This document shows, piece by piece, positions 46,531 to 59,033 of a stretch of 64,000 nt of DNA. The stretch's first letter is position 1. Each line of letters opens with the position of its first letter. A program made the position numbers and the translations under genes. This DNA comes from Eutrigla gurnardus (lineage: Eukaryota > Chordata > Actinopteri > Perciformes > Triglidae), in NCBI GenBank assembly GCA_963514095.1, contig OY741265.1, forward strand, positions 24,179,090-24,243,089, in the 5' to 3' direction. Under the pieces are notes generated by a model. It worked only from the letters and a program-made list of their open reading frames with translations. It did no database searches and was not told the origin of the DNA.

Positions 46531-47059
46531 GGGGGAGGGCTTATCAGAATAAGATGCAAATGAGCACCATTGTGTTTCCTTGCTCACCAGGTGCGGTGAG
46601 GTGAGATTTGCAAATCTTTCAGTGAACGGTTTTTAGAGAAGCATACATTCAAATGGCCACAACTTCGTCAAATAGTATCGGATTTCCATGTGTTAGACAT
46701 CATTGGGAAGCTTAGAAACTACACTTTCAGAATCCGTGAATAACATATGTAGGCTATATAAATATTATAGCTAGTATGTAAAAAAAAAAGTAAGAAAAAA
46801 GCATTACTTCTACAAGCTACACGTGCCTAAACAAAAACACTGGGCACAATAACGGGCAGGCCAAATCTGCATAATCTTACATGAGGTTCAGCTGCAGTTT
46901 GGACCAATAGCAGTTCTTTTCCAGACCCGGGACACCCAGGGTCAACCCAGGTTTGAGCCTCAAGTACAAGAGAAGTGCTGGACTTCCATGATACAAAGAA
47001 CAGGATAGAATCAGGTTACATGCAGAAAGTGAAGCATTTTCATTCACCATAATTTACAA
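46531..47059. other. No gene seen
   Basis: Possibly the outer half of a larger unclassified repeat that also spans 45,290-45,630; no coding support. Confidence 0.35.
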
Positions 47060-48010
47060 ACACACTAGTGCTTAATCAAAGTGCAGAATCGGTCTAATAG
47101 CGTCGGGTGGATCTGACAAACAAGCAGCAGAGCAGCACCCTTAAGGCTTGATTATGCTTCCGCGTAGTGATAACGCAACGGCAACGCAACGGCCACGCAG
47201 TTGCTTGGAGACCGTGATGGTTCTGCGTTGGGTTTACGTGTCGAAATGCAATTCAATGCCACACCGGGAAAGGGCGCTATGTTTTTTGTAAAGACTGACC
47301 GACCGACCGAGACTCTTGGCGTATATCGTCGTAGCCTCGTTATAGCGTATTTGTTTACTTTCCGGCTTTAAACGTCCACAATTTTTCAGAACTTGGTGTT
47401 TTATTTCTTTGTGCAAAAGCGAGAAGGTGCAAACAATAAAACGAGGTGCAAACAATAAAAGTAGCCTTTTAAAAGTTTAAATGGCGGTGTTTATGAGTGG
47501 AAACCGGATAGCGGTCTCCAGCGGATGTAGTTAGCGGACCAATCACAGCCGATGCCGCTGCGTTGGTGTTGCGTTGCTGTTGCGTCGCCTCGACGCGCGT
47601 CTAGGATTTTTGGGAGGCACACGTCAGGCCCTTGCGTTGACGTAAGGGGGGTCCGCAAGGACGTAAGGGGTCCGCAAGCCCCCTTGCGTTGTGTCGACGC
47701 GGAAGCATAATCCAGCCTTTACTGCATCTGCCTCCATCTGGCTTCTGGCGAGAAGAAAGTTATCTTCCATAATTTGAGGTAAACTTTACAGCTAAGTGGT
47801 GAAGTTATATTCGTAGCTGATTGCATTGGTAGCATAGTAGCCATGTTAGCAACCTATCAATCTAGCCTCACTTACAAAATTAACATCATGCTGTATTGAA
47901 GAGGACATGAAACTAGAGATTGAGACCATGAACTAATGTTTACAATGTTTACTGAGAAAATAAATCAAGTGTAGGATCATTTTCTCATCGACTTCAATGC
48001 AATCAAACTT
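47060..48010 (+). repeat. Dispersed teleost repeat 'F1', split by a Harbinger-like MITE
   Basis: The left part (47,060-47,143) has GGATCTGACAAACAAGCAGC, matching 7,738-7,760. The right part (47,719-48,010) has ATCATGCTGTATTGAAGAGG and CAATGTTTACTGAGAAAATA. The family resumes when the insertion is removed. Confidence 0.55.
47144..47718. mobile_element. Harbinger-like MITE (575 bp) with TTA duplication
   Basis: Starts AGGCTTGATTATGCTTCCGC and ends with the near-perfect complement GCGGAAGCATAATCCAGCCT. TTA flanks both ends (47,141-47,143 and 47,719-47,721). The CpG-rich interior has GCAACGGCAACGCAACGG near the left and GGGGTCCGCAAG repeats near the right. No transposase. Confidence 0.7.
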
Positions 48011-48894
48011 ATTTTTTCTCTTTAATTTTGCTAAGCAACTACAAGAAACAAAGAACAAATTATGTGACGTGAACAGTATGTCTTCAAACGTATCAGTATA
48101 CTTGTGAATGAATTTGCTGTTAACTTAATATTGTAATCTTGCCAATGTTGTAATTTACAGGTAAACTGTTTCAGTTGTCATACACACATTATCATTTCAG
48201 ACTATCCGAAGACCATGAAATATCAACGGTTATGCCTATCATATCTATGGCAGTAGACAATGGCATATGCTTGTTCAAGGGATATAAATTGTATAACTCC
48301 AAATGCAGGAATGACTAGGGCAGTGAGCTTCTGTAAATGAAGAATTTAATAACAACACTTTGGGGAAGACAGGCATGGTGAATCCAAAATCCCAGTGGAA
48401 TAGTTTTTGGTCCAGCAGTGGTCTGGGAGAAAACAGGACTGGGACAGAGGCAAGACCTCTGGCAAGGTGGCGGCAGGCAAAGCAGACAAGACACAGAAAA
48501 TGTGTTACTTTAACAAATGAGAGAATCTACAGGCTGGAAGGAGACTGAGACTGTGTAATCTGAAGACGTGGTGGCGTGAAGCCCAGTCTTTAAAGCAGAG
48601 TTGATTGAAGACGATTCATAGCTTACCGTGACAGCTGCACACCTGATCTCACACCCGTAATCAAGCACATCCACACAGACAAACAGAGCGAGAGAAGCTC
48701 CTGACGAGGATCCAGCAGGATGTTGGTAGGTAATGGTATATGCAGCTGATTCAGTTGCTGTGAATGGGAATAAGTTACCACTAGCTATTAAGTGCTCAAT
48801 CATGGTAGATATAAAGAGAAGTCATGCCCCCTTCTGGCAATTCCCATGGGACCTTCCATCCAACGTCAATTGTATACCCTGTTAAGTTTGGGTA
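48011..48894. other. No gene seen
   Basis: Short ORFs at 48,360-48,803 on both strands lack domains. Confidence 0.4.
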
Positions 48895-49412
48895 TGGACA
48901 GGTCGACTATCACAGGGCTGACATGTAGAGACAGACAGGTAACCAGTCTATCATAGGGCTGACATGTAGAGAAAGACAGGTAACCAGTCTATCACAGGGC
49001 TGACATGTAGAGACAGACAGGTAACCAGTCTATCACAGGGAGACATGTAGAGACAGACAGGTAACCAGTCTATCAGAGGGCCAACATGTAGAGACAGACA
49101 GGTAACCAGTCTATCACAGGGCTGACATGTAGAGAAAGACAGGTAACCAGTCTATCACAGGGCTGACATGTAGAGACAGACAGGTAACCAGTCTATCACA
49201 GGGAGACATGTAGAGACAGACAGGTAACCAGTCTATCAGAGGGCCAACATGTAGAGACAGACAGGTAACCAGTCTATCACAGGGCTGACATGTAGAGACA
49301 GACAGGTAACCAGTCTATCAGAGGGCCAACATGTAGAGACAGACAGGTAACCAGTCTATCACAGGGCTGACATGTAGAGACAGACAGGTAACCAGTCTAT
49401 CACAGGGCTGAC
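48895..49412. repeat. 41-bp minisatellite of about 12 units, derived from a SINE interior
   Basis: Units start GTAACCAGTCTATCACAGGG and end in ...CATGTAGAGACAGACAG. The same segment occurs once in the SINE at 44,249-44,630 (GTCGCCAGTCTATCACAGGG, CATGTAGAGAC). Variants mark a higher-order pattern: A (GAGAAAGAC), B (standard), C (40 bp, GGGAGACATG), D (CAGAGGGCCAACATG), in the order A-B-C-D-A-B-C-D-B-D-B and a partial B, so a four-unit 163-bp block was duplicated as a whole. Confidence 0.9.
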
Positions 49413-49519
49413 TGAACATGGCACAATGCTCCTCAAGAATCTCTGAAATAAAATTCTGTGTGATGAATTAATTTGTGTATTCCCAGATGCATCTAACAAA
49501 ATAAATAATAAGAAGTCTT

Positions 49520-49660
49520 ACAAAAAAGTGGATGACATGCAACAGGGAGCCAGTGGAGGTCACGGAGGAGGGGGGTCACATGGGAGAATTTGGGTAGATT
49601 GAAGACAAGGCGTGCTGCAGCGTTCTGGATAGGCTGCAAACACCACCATTGCATTATGTT
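49520..49660 (+). repeat. Relic of a dispersed fish retroposon
   Basis: ACAGGGAGCCAGTGGAGGTC, TCACATGGGAGAATTTGGGT, GATTGAAGACAAGGCGTGCT and CAGCGTTCTGGATAGGCTGC match a common fish repeat. Confidence 0.5.
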
Positions 49661-52600
49661 GATATTAGTACACTACAGTCATCTCAGAGGCTCAACTTAA
49701 AAAATATATAATTGCTGTAATTAAAATGGTCAGATGTGTAATGCATGTTTACTTGAAACTGGTTGCTAGATCGTGGAATCATCACTGCATTACATGACAG
49801 CCTAGCAGACAGTCTCTATTGTGTCATATTTATCAAGTGACACCGGGGCATAAATCACCCGCCCAGTGTAAGCAAACAGATTAGAAACATATCCGGACCG
49901 GTAACAGCTTTAAATAATGCTTATCGTTAGTAGCGCTGCATTTATAGACAACAAATCAACACTCTAATGGTATGTTTACTACAAAAACACATTCTGAATC
50001 AATGCTTGATAATCGAACATTCCAGGGTGGGAAAGGGTAGAAAGTCAACAGAACTTACGGTGTTACTGTGTTACGTGTGTGACACGGACCTCCAGGGTGT
50101 TTTCTTTGCAAATGTTCATTCATTGCTGTCTAGTGTGGTACGCCAGCTGCATTTTGCATAGTCTGCAAAACTACCACTGGGTCTTAACCTTCTCAGATGG
50201 TGTTACCTGGTCAGACATAGCAAGGCCGATTAGAGGTGGTTCTACACTGATCCACCCCAGAACTGGATGGCATAACTTCATTTTCTGACAGATGGAGCAG
50301 GAGATAATTGGTCAAATAGATTTGAACGGACCATACCAGTGTAACTGGTGTCTAAAATCATGATCAAATTGCTTAGGTAGGTCTGTTTGTCTTGACAATG
50401 GCTGGTTTTACCTTTTCAAATACCTGCTCATATCTACTATGCAACAAGGCCTGCCATACACATAAACTGTTCCTCAGCAGCACTTAATGCACCTTGTCCA
50501 ACCAACATCAAGCCAAACAGAGATTACACTTCCCTGGCATGCCTAGTCATCTCTTCACAGTTGGTTTCACTTTATTTACGTGCTACACCAGCATGCCAGG
50601 GAAGCATATACAAAACTCACCCTTGATCGAGCCGAACTGGCAAGCCTCATTGGAGAGAGACAGCAATTTGATTGTTACACAGGTACTGAAAACATTCATG
50701 CATGACTGAGTTCTCATTGCAGAAAATCTAAAGCAACATTTCTCACCAACATTACAGTATGAGATTGGTCAGGAGGCCGGAGTTCAATCGAGGAAATCTG
50801 CTAGCTATCGGCCAAAATCATCGGGCAAGTAGGCGGGGGGGGGGGGCTCTCCTTAAGTGAGCAAGTTATGTACCATGTGCTATCTACCTCATTACCTCAT
50901 CTAATTTTTTCACCCTTCCCTCGTCCACTAACATCCAGTTTGCCGTCTACTGTCTGCCTTATCCCATTTGAATGCAGTATGAATTAACTGGAAAGTTTTA
51001 GCACATGTGATTTAGTCATTTTAACGTAACATTTAAAACTAAACTAAACTAAAAACAATTCATAAAACATAAAACATTTCTTTTACACAAGCCTAAGTAG
51101 TTGGTCGGCCCCACCGTGCATAAAAAAAATAAATAAATAAAAATAAAATTAAAGGTGCTATTGAAAACATTGATAAGATGTAGAAGTAAGATGTCGCACT
51201 CACCCCCCCCCCCCCCCCCCCCCCCCCACACCTTCCATTACAAGTAGAAAAGTGCCACCTCAGTGTGGCTTTTCAGTCCTTGAAACTCCTTCAGCTGACT
51301 CTATGAAACGCTGAACCAACGTTCACTCTGGTCTTGCTCCTCCTTTTGTCACTTAGCACTTGGGACTGGTACCGAAATGCCGCCCGCTAACCGTCAAACT
51401 CGCCTTGCTAGAAGCCACAGCCAAACGTCACACATCTACAGGTAAAGAAAACATTAATTATGGACCGACAACATTTTTTAAAATGATTCATTCACAATCA
51501 AAACATTTTTTTCACCAGAAGTGATACTTGATACTGATTCTGCACGTTTCGAAAAGTTCTGTGGATGTATTTTTTTTAATTATTCTTTTATATGAAAATC
51601 AATAATAGACCCGCTGCATATAAATAGAGGTGTGGGCATGCTGCCTTCTGTGTCGTGCCGCATCAATGTGCCATGTTATCAACCATAATCCAGAAAGTGA
51701 ATTCAGGCAGTGTGCAGTTCATTCGTCAAATATTTAAAAACTAAATTTTATTCCATGTGTCCTGAATTTGACACCATAAAGAAAGGCAGGGGAAATAGCT
51801 GAGACAATTGGCATGAACATAACTATTTAATAGCAAGTATGCTTATTTCTGTTAAATTATCAGCAAACAAATGCCATCCATAGTTCAAGTGACAAACGGC
51901 TCTGAGCCAGCGGCTCTGAAAAAGAAACTGGTTTCTGTGCAGTTTCCCCCTTTGAGAGAACAGAGACGGGAGAAGAGAGAAAGGGGTTGAAAGAGTAGAG
52001 GGAAGGAGGGTTAGGAAAGGTTGAGAGAGTGGGGAAATAAGAGGAACAATAACACAAGAACAAAGGACTGTAAGGAAAATGAAATAAAGGAGACGTTGCC
52101 CACTAAAGCTCTGGAATGTCCCGAGCGTTTAGTTCATTTTTTATTTTTTATTTGATCCATGACAGCAGGACGTATCAGTGCAAAAGCAGCCATTGCGCTG
52201 TTGGGTGCTCACTGTGGAAGTAAGCACTTTTCACATGCTGGAAAAAAAAATCAATCGCCACACAAACATAGCATAGCGCTCACTTGTGTCAAAGTATGAG
52301 CTCAAAGAAACATAAAAAAAACCCACCTCTGCTCTTAGGTTGAGGGAGGATTTGGAAGTCGGCCGCACAGACATCTGTGGTGTTGGACACATGAACACTA
52401 ACGCCAGCATATGGACTGTTATTTCCCTATTAGTCTTTATTATTGATGTTACATTCACAAACGATCTGGCTCTTTGGTATGAATGAAGAAAACCGTCCTG
52501 TCCATTTTTATCATCGTGCAAAAAATTCACAAAAGTGTTTCCCAGAGCGACAACTACCGGAGCTTTGTGACCCCTCAGCGTCTGAACTGACCCACAAGGC

Positions 52601-53036
52601 ACCCATTATCATCTGTAGAGGTGCACCAGGGTGTCAATTAAGTCTGATGGAAACCCATCTGTGTCATTATGAAATGTTCATAGTACATGTCCTGGAAGTG
52701 TGATGACGTACTATTAAGAGTGAAAAAACCCACCCAGGGAGGGAGGGAGCTAAACCAGTGTTAAAAATGACATTAGTGGAGTTTGCGATAAAAAAAAAAA
52801 ACTCACAATGAGTTGATCATGGTAAATTTCCTTTAGTGTGATAGTTGTTAATATTGTCATGAGCTGTCTAGCTCACTATCATGGTCGACAAAATACAGCC
52901 TGATTAAACAAAAGATACAGAAGATAACCACACTTTTTATCTATTTATCCTTTATATATGCTGGGAGACCTTATGATGTATTTTTTCATTAAAAACATGT
53001 GTCTCATCTGTGATGCAATAATAATATATTTGTTTC
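49661..53036. other. No gene seen; one poly-C tract
   Basis: About 3.4 kb without recognised coding or mobile sequence apart from a run of 25 C at 51,203-51,227. Confidence 0.5.
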
Positions 53037-53040
53037 TTAA

Positions 53041-53204
53041 AGCTATGGTCTACATTCTGAAAATCAGTTGAGCCTCTGAGACAGATTTGAAAAAAGTATC
53101 CATGGGAGCCTTCTGAAGCAATGGCTCTCATTGGTCAATTTCTATGCAGGCCTACTGCTGATAAACTAAATGGATTTTTTTATTCCAAATTGTAGACCAT
53201 AGCT
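53041..53204. mobile_element. 164-bp MITE with TTAA duplication
   Basis: Starts AGCTATGGTCTACA and ends TGTAGACCATAGCT, a perfect 14-bp inverted repeat, flanked by TTAA at 53,037-53,040 and 53,205-53,208. Non-coding; piggyBac/Kolobok-type target. Confidence 0.75.
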
Positions 53205-53208
53205 TTAA

Positions 53209-56200
53209 CTAAATGGAAAGTGATGCCAGTATTTTAAGTGCCATTGTAAATGTTTGAAGCATATTTTGATCATAATCGGGATATTATTGTGAATTGCAAT
53301 TATTTTGGCCAGGAAAATCATGACATGACATTTTCATATCTCCCATACTGATGTTACATTGTTTACATTTTCTTGAGTTACGTACTTCAGTAACTAAGTG
53401 GTTTTGTTGCCTAAACCATAGCAAGTGTTTTTCTTTGAATTCACAATTCACATTTTTACGGCTGCATAGACACTGTGAAAGGAATTGTTAGCCGGAGGAA
53501 TTCAGGCTTGGATAAACTCTCCTGCCTGAAACAAACAATGGGCAACTCTGTTGTAAAAAATTGATGGATACTCTAAAATAAAATACAGGAGAGAGGTCAA
53601 CTACGAGTCTTATTAGACATCCAGTCACTCAGCTGGAATTTCTGTTGACTGCACTGCTAATGGCTAGGGGATGTTAGAGGTTGAGATTTGTAGAGCTCTT
53701 AACGGGCATTTGCAGATCACTAAAACAACTGAAGTGGTCCTGATTATAACCCCCTTACACCCTAAACATGACCTGATGACCTCTTTGCAACCTCATACAA
53801 CCATGCCATGTCATGTGGTTAATTTGAAGCACCAGTTCTTTTAGTTTGTTTAAAATGCTAATTTTAGCTAGACTGCAATGTTAAGAGTCTTTGAAATCAA
53901 ATGCTTTTTGCATTAGAGATACAAAGGGTAGAAAAAAGTAAATGCAGCAGAATGTTCAGGGCTGCAGCAGATCTGGAGTCTTGGTGCTTGGTAGCCTAAA
54001 GACAGTGGATACTTGCCAAGTAGAACTGTAATATAGGACAAGTCCCTGGTCCAAATGCTGTTGGGAGGTAAGTGTGAAGATGAATTGAATGTGTTGAGTT
54101 CACAGAAGGCTTATTGGGAAGGAGGTTTGTGGGAAAGGTTTTGGACTAAAACTTTATGGCACAAGGTTTTGAGATGCCTGCATTTACATCTTCGACATAC
54201 ACAGAACTTAAAGAGTGTGAAAAACAAGGGCTACGTAGGTCTACCACTGATGCTGATACATTACTATAGCTCATGCAAACTTACCTTCATGTGATCTGAA
54301 TTCACAACAGCCTTCCACCCAATTCTGATGCCTTGATAACGCCTGTGTGTATCAATGTGGAATGGCTATCAGCTCAGATTTAGTGATTGACCATAATAAT
54401 CACAGGATTTTCTCTTTTTTCAGGATTGTTTTTTGCTATGATTATAGGAAATGTTTTCCTGTGAAGCACAAGGAAAGTGACATGTATTGTTCTTTTCAAC
54501 CACTAAATTGATGTTACTGTTGCTATCACTTGTGATAATAGGAGCATATTTACCACTCAAATTGTGTGGTTATCTTTGAAACAATGGTCTTTGAGACAGA
54601 ACTCAAGCAGCTACTCCTTTTCAGTCCATTTTCAAATATCGCAGGGCAATTTTCAGCTGTGAATAGCTAGCATTAGCTCTTTGAGTTGGTTGAAACTCCA
54701 TCTATAATCATGGAGCCCACACTGTGACTAATGCTGCAACCATTGTACTTGGAAAATTAGATGAAGAAATTGCATCGAACAGTCATTCAAGTTGGAATTC
54801 CAAGTCTAATTTGGACACGTTAGGACTACTTAATGATAACATACTCTGCCAATGTTCCATTACTCCAATGACGTGCCACAGGTTTTAACGTAAAAACATC
54901 ACCTTTTAGAAAAGTATATCCGCTTCCACAATCTCCAGGTATGAGGTATCATTCGCTGTTGGACCCGGGTCAGCGTTGGCTGATGCTATGCTATGATTGG
55001 ACAGTCTGTCGGTGGGATTTAGCCAAGGTTGCTACTCTTAGTTGGAGTCCACTTTCAGCTCTTATCAACCAGTAGGAGTTAAAATGCTTACTTTTTGCAT
55101 TTGAAGTAGCTCCGTTTATTAATGCAGATTACTAATAATAACCAGGCATCTTATTGTTATAAGCTTACATTTGAAAAGTTAACATCACTGTTTAAACATT
55201 TACTCAGGAACTTTGGGTTTGGGGAAATTGATAAAGAAGACATAACTCTCCACTTAACTCAATCACTGTTCAGGGAGCATCATGCTGCTGCCAGTGTGTT
55301 TTTTTTTCTCTTTATTTGGTATTTTCAGGGCAAATTTATTTTGTTGATCCCTCTTCTTTTTTATGATGTACGCACATTCTTTACCGTGAGTTTGTTTTGT
55401 ATCAGTGGAGATTTCTAGGTCACATACTACATTATCTGTTATAAACTGCACCACCTGAGTCTGACAGTCATGTTTCATCACCAGTGACCTTTGCACAAGA
55501 CCACAACAGTTAGTGCAACATACAAAGTCCAAGTGTGAAACAGCAGTGTACAAGACAAAGGCAGAGTGGCTCTATAACTATGCTGTCCTAGAAAAAAAAG
55601 TGCATGAGCTGGTTTTTAAGCACTTAAAGCAATTAGTGCAGAGGACAGAGCCAGCTGAGCCATTGATTACTGTTATTTATAAACCTGACAGCACCCTGAT
55701 GGGGAGACAAAATCTACCCTCTCCATCTTTTCCCAGCTCTTCACCCTTCCCCGTCTGCATCGCTCACTGCACTCCACTGGTCACCTTTTCTAACATCTTT
55801 ACTCTCCACCCCCTCTTTTTGTTCTTTTTCAATTCTCCTCCCTCTCGGTAGATTTCAACGTCCATCATATTTGCTACCGCATCTTTCTTTCCGCTCTCCT
55901 TTCCTGCCGTATCACTGTCACACATTGCTTTACCACTTTGGAAGAAGAAAGAAAAAGGGAAAGAGGTAAGCTGAGCTGGAGAATGCCCTCATAAACAAGA
56001 AAAAATGTATTTCTGCTTTTCTGCAAGACAAGCCAATACTCCCTTAGGTCTGGCCTTGGGCCTCGCGGCAGTCTGGGAATGGCATGAGACAAAGCAGCAA
56101 GCAACAACAGCTCCTCAGAGAAGCTTGGACATTCTTAGGAGATTGTCTTGCATGCAGGTATGCCTTGATGAGTGCCACAGAGTGGGAATGGAGGCGAATC

Positions 56201-57320
56201 TACTCCCAGGCTCCGAAGCCAGCAGGCCGGCAACAACGGGGGCATTATAGCCGGGGCCCCCGCTGGCTTTGTGTGCCCCAGAGGGTCTACATTCGGAGGC
56301 GGTGCAGGTGTGTTGGGAAGTGCAGGTGGACATGTCAATGTGTATGTGGGAGGAGCGTGGGAGGACCGAGAGAAAGCTAGAGAAAGATCAAGGAAGCATG
56401 GACCGAATTTCAAAACAGGATAATAGTTTTCTGCATCCTGCTTCACTGCTCTGAAACAAGGACCTGCTAGCCAAGTAACGAAATATTGCTGTGTCCCATT
56501 ACAAGTGCTAAGAATCTTAAACCAGATTTAAATGCAATATTGTTCCTATTGAAGATTAACTGACTAAATAAAAACTAGGAATAAAAATAAACCACAAAAT
56601 AAGACACTGAAGTGAGTTGAACATTCAAGGATAAACCGTAAATATTCTGCATTTTATCATTCTCATCAAAATTCAATGGAAAAGACCAACACCATCAAAA
56701 CGCAAGTCCGTCTCTCAGTACTTTCAGAGGACTTGACTTTACTTCAGTCAGCGCATAAACCCCAGCGCTGGGGATCACGGCAGGCTGGTGGGCAGCGACA
56801 GCAAATGCACCAAATTCATTTCCCCATAGTTATTTTCCAAGTTACTGTAGCTATCATAGGGACTCTAAATAAAAATGTTTGATGGGTGAAGGCAAAAGTT
56901 TTTTGAGAGAACGAAAAAATCCCATCACCCATCTATTTCTTTCTTCCACATGTGTTCTTTCCCGGCTGAGAAAAAGAGTCACTGATACAACACATCAGGT
57001 AAGATGATGTGTGTGACATTTGTGCATGGAACATAGCTAAGTTAGCTAGCTAGCTAATGAGCCTCACTGTCATCATAAAACAACATTGCTCTTACATGAT
57101 ATGTAGTAGGAGGACACATCACTGAGAATTCAAAGATTCGGGAAAGGCTTTCGGTGGAATTTGTTAAAGCTCTGGAAAAACACTAATTGGTGACAAGGCG
57201 AACCATCAATTACTGAACATCAACATGTGTGCACGTGTGTAGAATAAGGGCTTTATTATCTTAAAATAGCAGGAGACGTCACAGCAGACAGGGAAAGATG
57301 CTCATTAACCGCTTTGTGTT

Positions 57321-57323
<3 letters not shown>
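53209..57323. other. No gene seen
   Basis: About 4.1 kb. ORFs at 55,513-55,851 and 56,005-56,454 overlap in several frames with no domain. The latter lies in a GC-richer patch but has no splice or promoter support. Confidence 0.45.

Positions 57324-57378
<55 letters not shown>
57324..57378. repeat. (TC)n/(TA)n microsatellite
   Basis: (CT)n to about 57,358, then (AT)n. Confidence 0.95.
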
Positions 57379-57379
<1 letters not shown>

Positions 57380-57779
57380 GATATAGGCATCACAGATTCA
57401 GCTTGGCGTAGCGGAAGTTTCGTGGCAAAAAGCCTCGCCGAGACTGCGCTGAAAGCCTGCCAGCTCCAACCTGGTCTACTCTCGGCGCAAGGCGCAAATA
57501 AAGTCCATTCATTCAAGGCGAATCACAGCTGGCGGAGTGGAAGTTTGGCTGACAGCGCGCAGTGCGCACACGTCACCAAGACCTCACAGGCAGGTTTCCA
57601 CAGTTCCAGGCACATTTAAATGCAATAAATAATCACAACAAACACTATTTAATGCAACTAATTGAATCAACACGTGAATTTATATCTATATAGATTGTCC
57701 CGTCACATCTGACGCGTAACGGAAACTCAGCCTCTCGGACATCTTCCTCTCTCTCTCCTGTTTTTTATAATATGGGCAT
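57379..57779. other. Short imperfect direct repeat; no gene
   Basis: CAGCTTGGCGTAGCGGAAGT (about 57,397) recurs as CAGCTGGCGGAGTGGAAGTT (about 57,526), probably part of an unclassified repeat. Confidence 0.35.
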
Positions 57780-58160
57780 TGTTATTATTATGATACGCAC
57801 GCACAGCGCTTGATGCGTGTGGTGGGAGCGGCGGCGCTGCTTCTGTCATCGGGTTGTCAAGTGACGGAACTTGCACTGAACCTCCCCTAACGCATTAAAG
57901 GAGAGGAGAGGAGCTCATTTGATTGGTGAAGATCTGAATCGGCTGTATTAATCCCAGTCCACGCCTCGTCTCCTCCCCGTCTCCCACTCACGCCTTCTTC
58001 TCCTCCCTCTTTCCCACTTGCGCGGGTGGGCGAGACGGGAGGTGTGCCTGCACGAGCCTGCACGGTGCACGAAACTTGCAAAGTCCAGGCGGACACAACC
58101 CGTCCGCGTGGCGCAGGTGCGCTGAGAGCTGACTGCGCCTGGTCTACGAAACTAGGGCCC
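57780..58160. promoter_or_regulatory. CpG island, candidate promoter
   Basis: About 380 bp with dozens of CpG, against CpG-poor surroundings and without transposon ends. Contains GATTGGT (CCAAT on the minus strand, about 57,919), and TATAAAA reads on the minus strand near 57,765. No known protein start could be tied to it, so gene and direction are open. Confidence 0.4.
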
Positions 58161-58750
58161 ATTAAGTTGAATTCATGTTGGTGAAATATTTCAAAAGTGC
58201 AGATGTTTCAATAATCAAAATATTTTTTGATTCTGTTCTCACCTTTCACAATTAAAGCCCTAGACATATACCATTTCTTTATTTGTCATGCCCGTGGTCT
58301 GAAAAGGCCTAAAGACATGTTCCTGATATTATGAAACTTTGTTCCAACTTTACTTTATACCTGTGGAAGTGTTTCTTATTACTCATTACCTAACTGTTCT
58401 TCTGCCAAAACTTTCTGCATTGAGCTTACGTAAAAGTTATGTTCTAGATCTTAGTAGAGCATATGAAGCTAATTCAACAGTATGTCTTAGGTTTCTAGGG
58501 TGCATGGTACTAAAAGAAATGTGTAACAAAGTAAATTCCTTATTCTTCACAAACTATCTTACAAATAAACAATATCTATCCAGAGTAGACATCTGTTTTT
58601 TTTCTCATCCATAATTGTTCTTTTGCAGCAGTACAAAGCAGCCAAAATAACGAGCAAAAGTATCCATCCAAATAATCTGAAACTACACAGCCGGCTGTGA
58701 TGAACTTCTCTTGCATCCTGAAACACATGAGTTGCTCTTCACTCAAATAT

Positions 58751-58753
<3 letters not shown>
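58161..58753. other. No gene seen
   Basis: AT-rich; nothing recognised. Confidence 0.45.
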
Positions 58754-58784
<31 letters not shown>

Positions 58785-58910
58785 GAGATGGAGCTGGGGG
58801 TAAAGACAGCGCTCTCACACTTTGTCATCATCAAAGGTCACAGTGACAGATCGTACATTTCAGCTCTGTCTTCTCTGTATCATCTCCTCTTCCCTCTCAA
58901 AGTTGAGCTC

Positions 58911-58947
<37 letters not shown>

Positions 58948-59033
58948 CAAAAAGAGGAGAGAAGTTGCAAACTTTCCTGTGCGTACGAGTGTCAAGATGA
59001 GAGGAAAAACTGAGATGTGTGTGTGTGTGTGTG
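58754..59033. repeat. (GA)n, (CT)n-(GT)n and (GT)n tracts
   Basis: (GA)n at 58,754-58,782, (CT)n/(GT)n at 58,911-58,948 and a short (GT)n at about 59,016-59,033. Confidence 0.9.

Noticed and set aside
48895..49412. CRISPR-like regular array
   Set aside because: Units are contiguous tandem copies without unique spacers, in a vertebrate genome, and derive from a SINE.
55513..56454. Overlapping ORFs of 60-112 aa
   Set aside because: Frames overlap on both strands, with no domain, codon or splice evidence.
57319..57516. 65-aa ORF with Ile-Tyr and Arg-Glu runs
   Set aside because: Reads through the (TC)n/(TA)n repeat.
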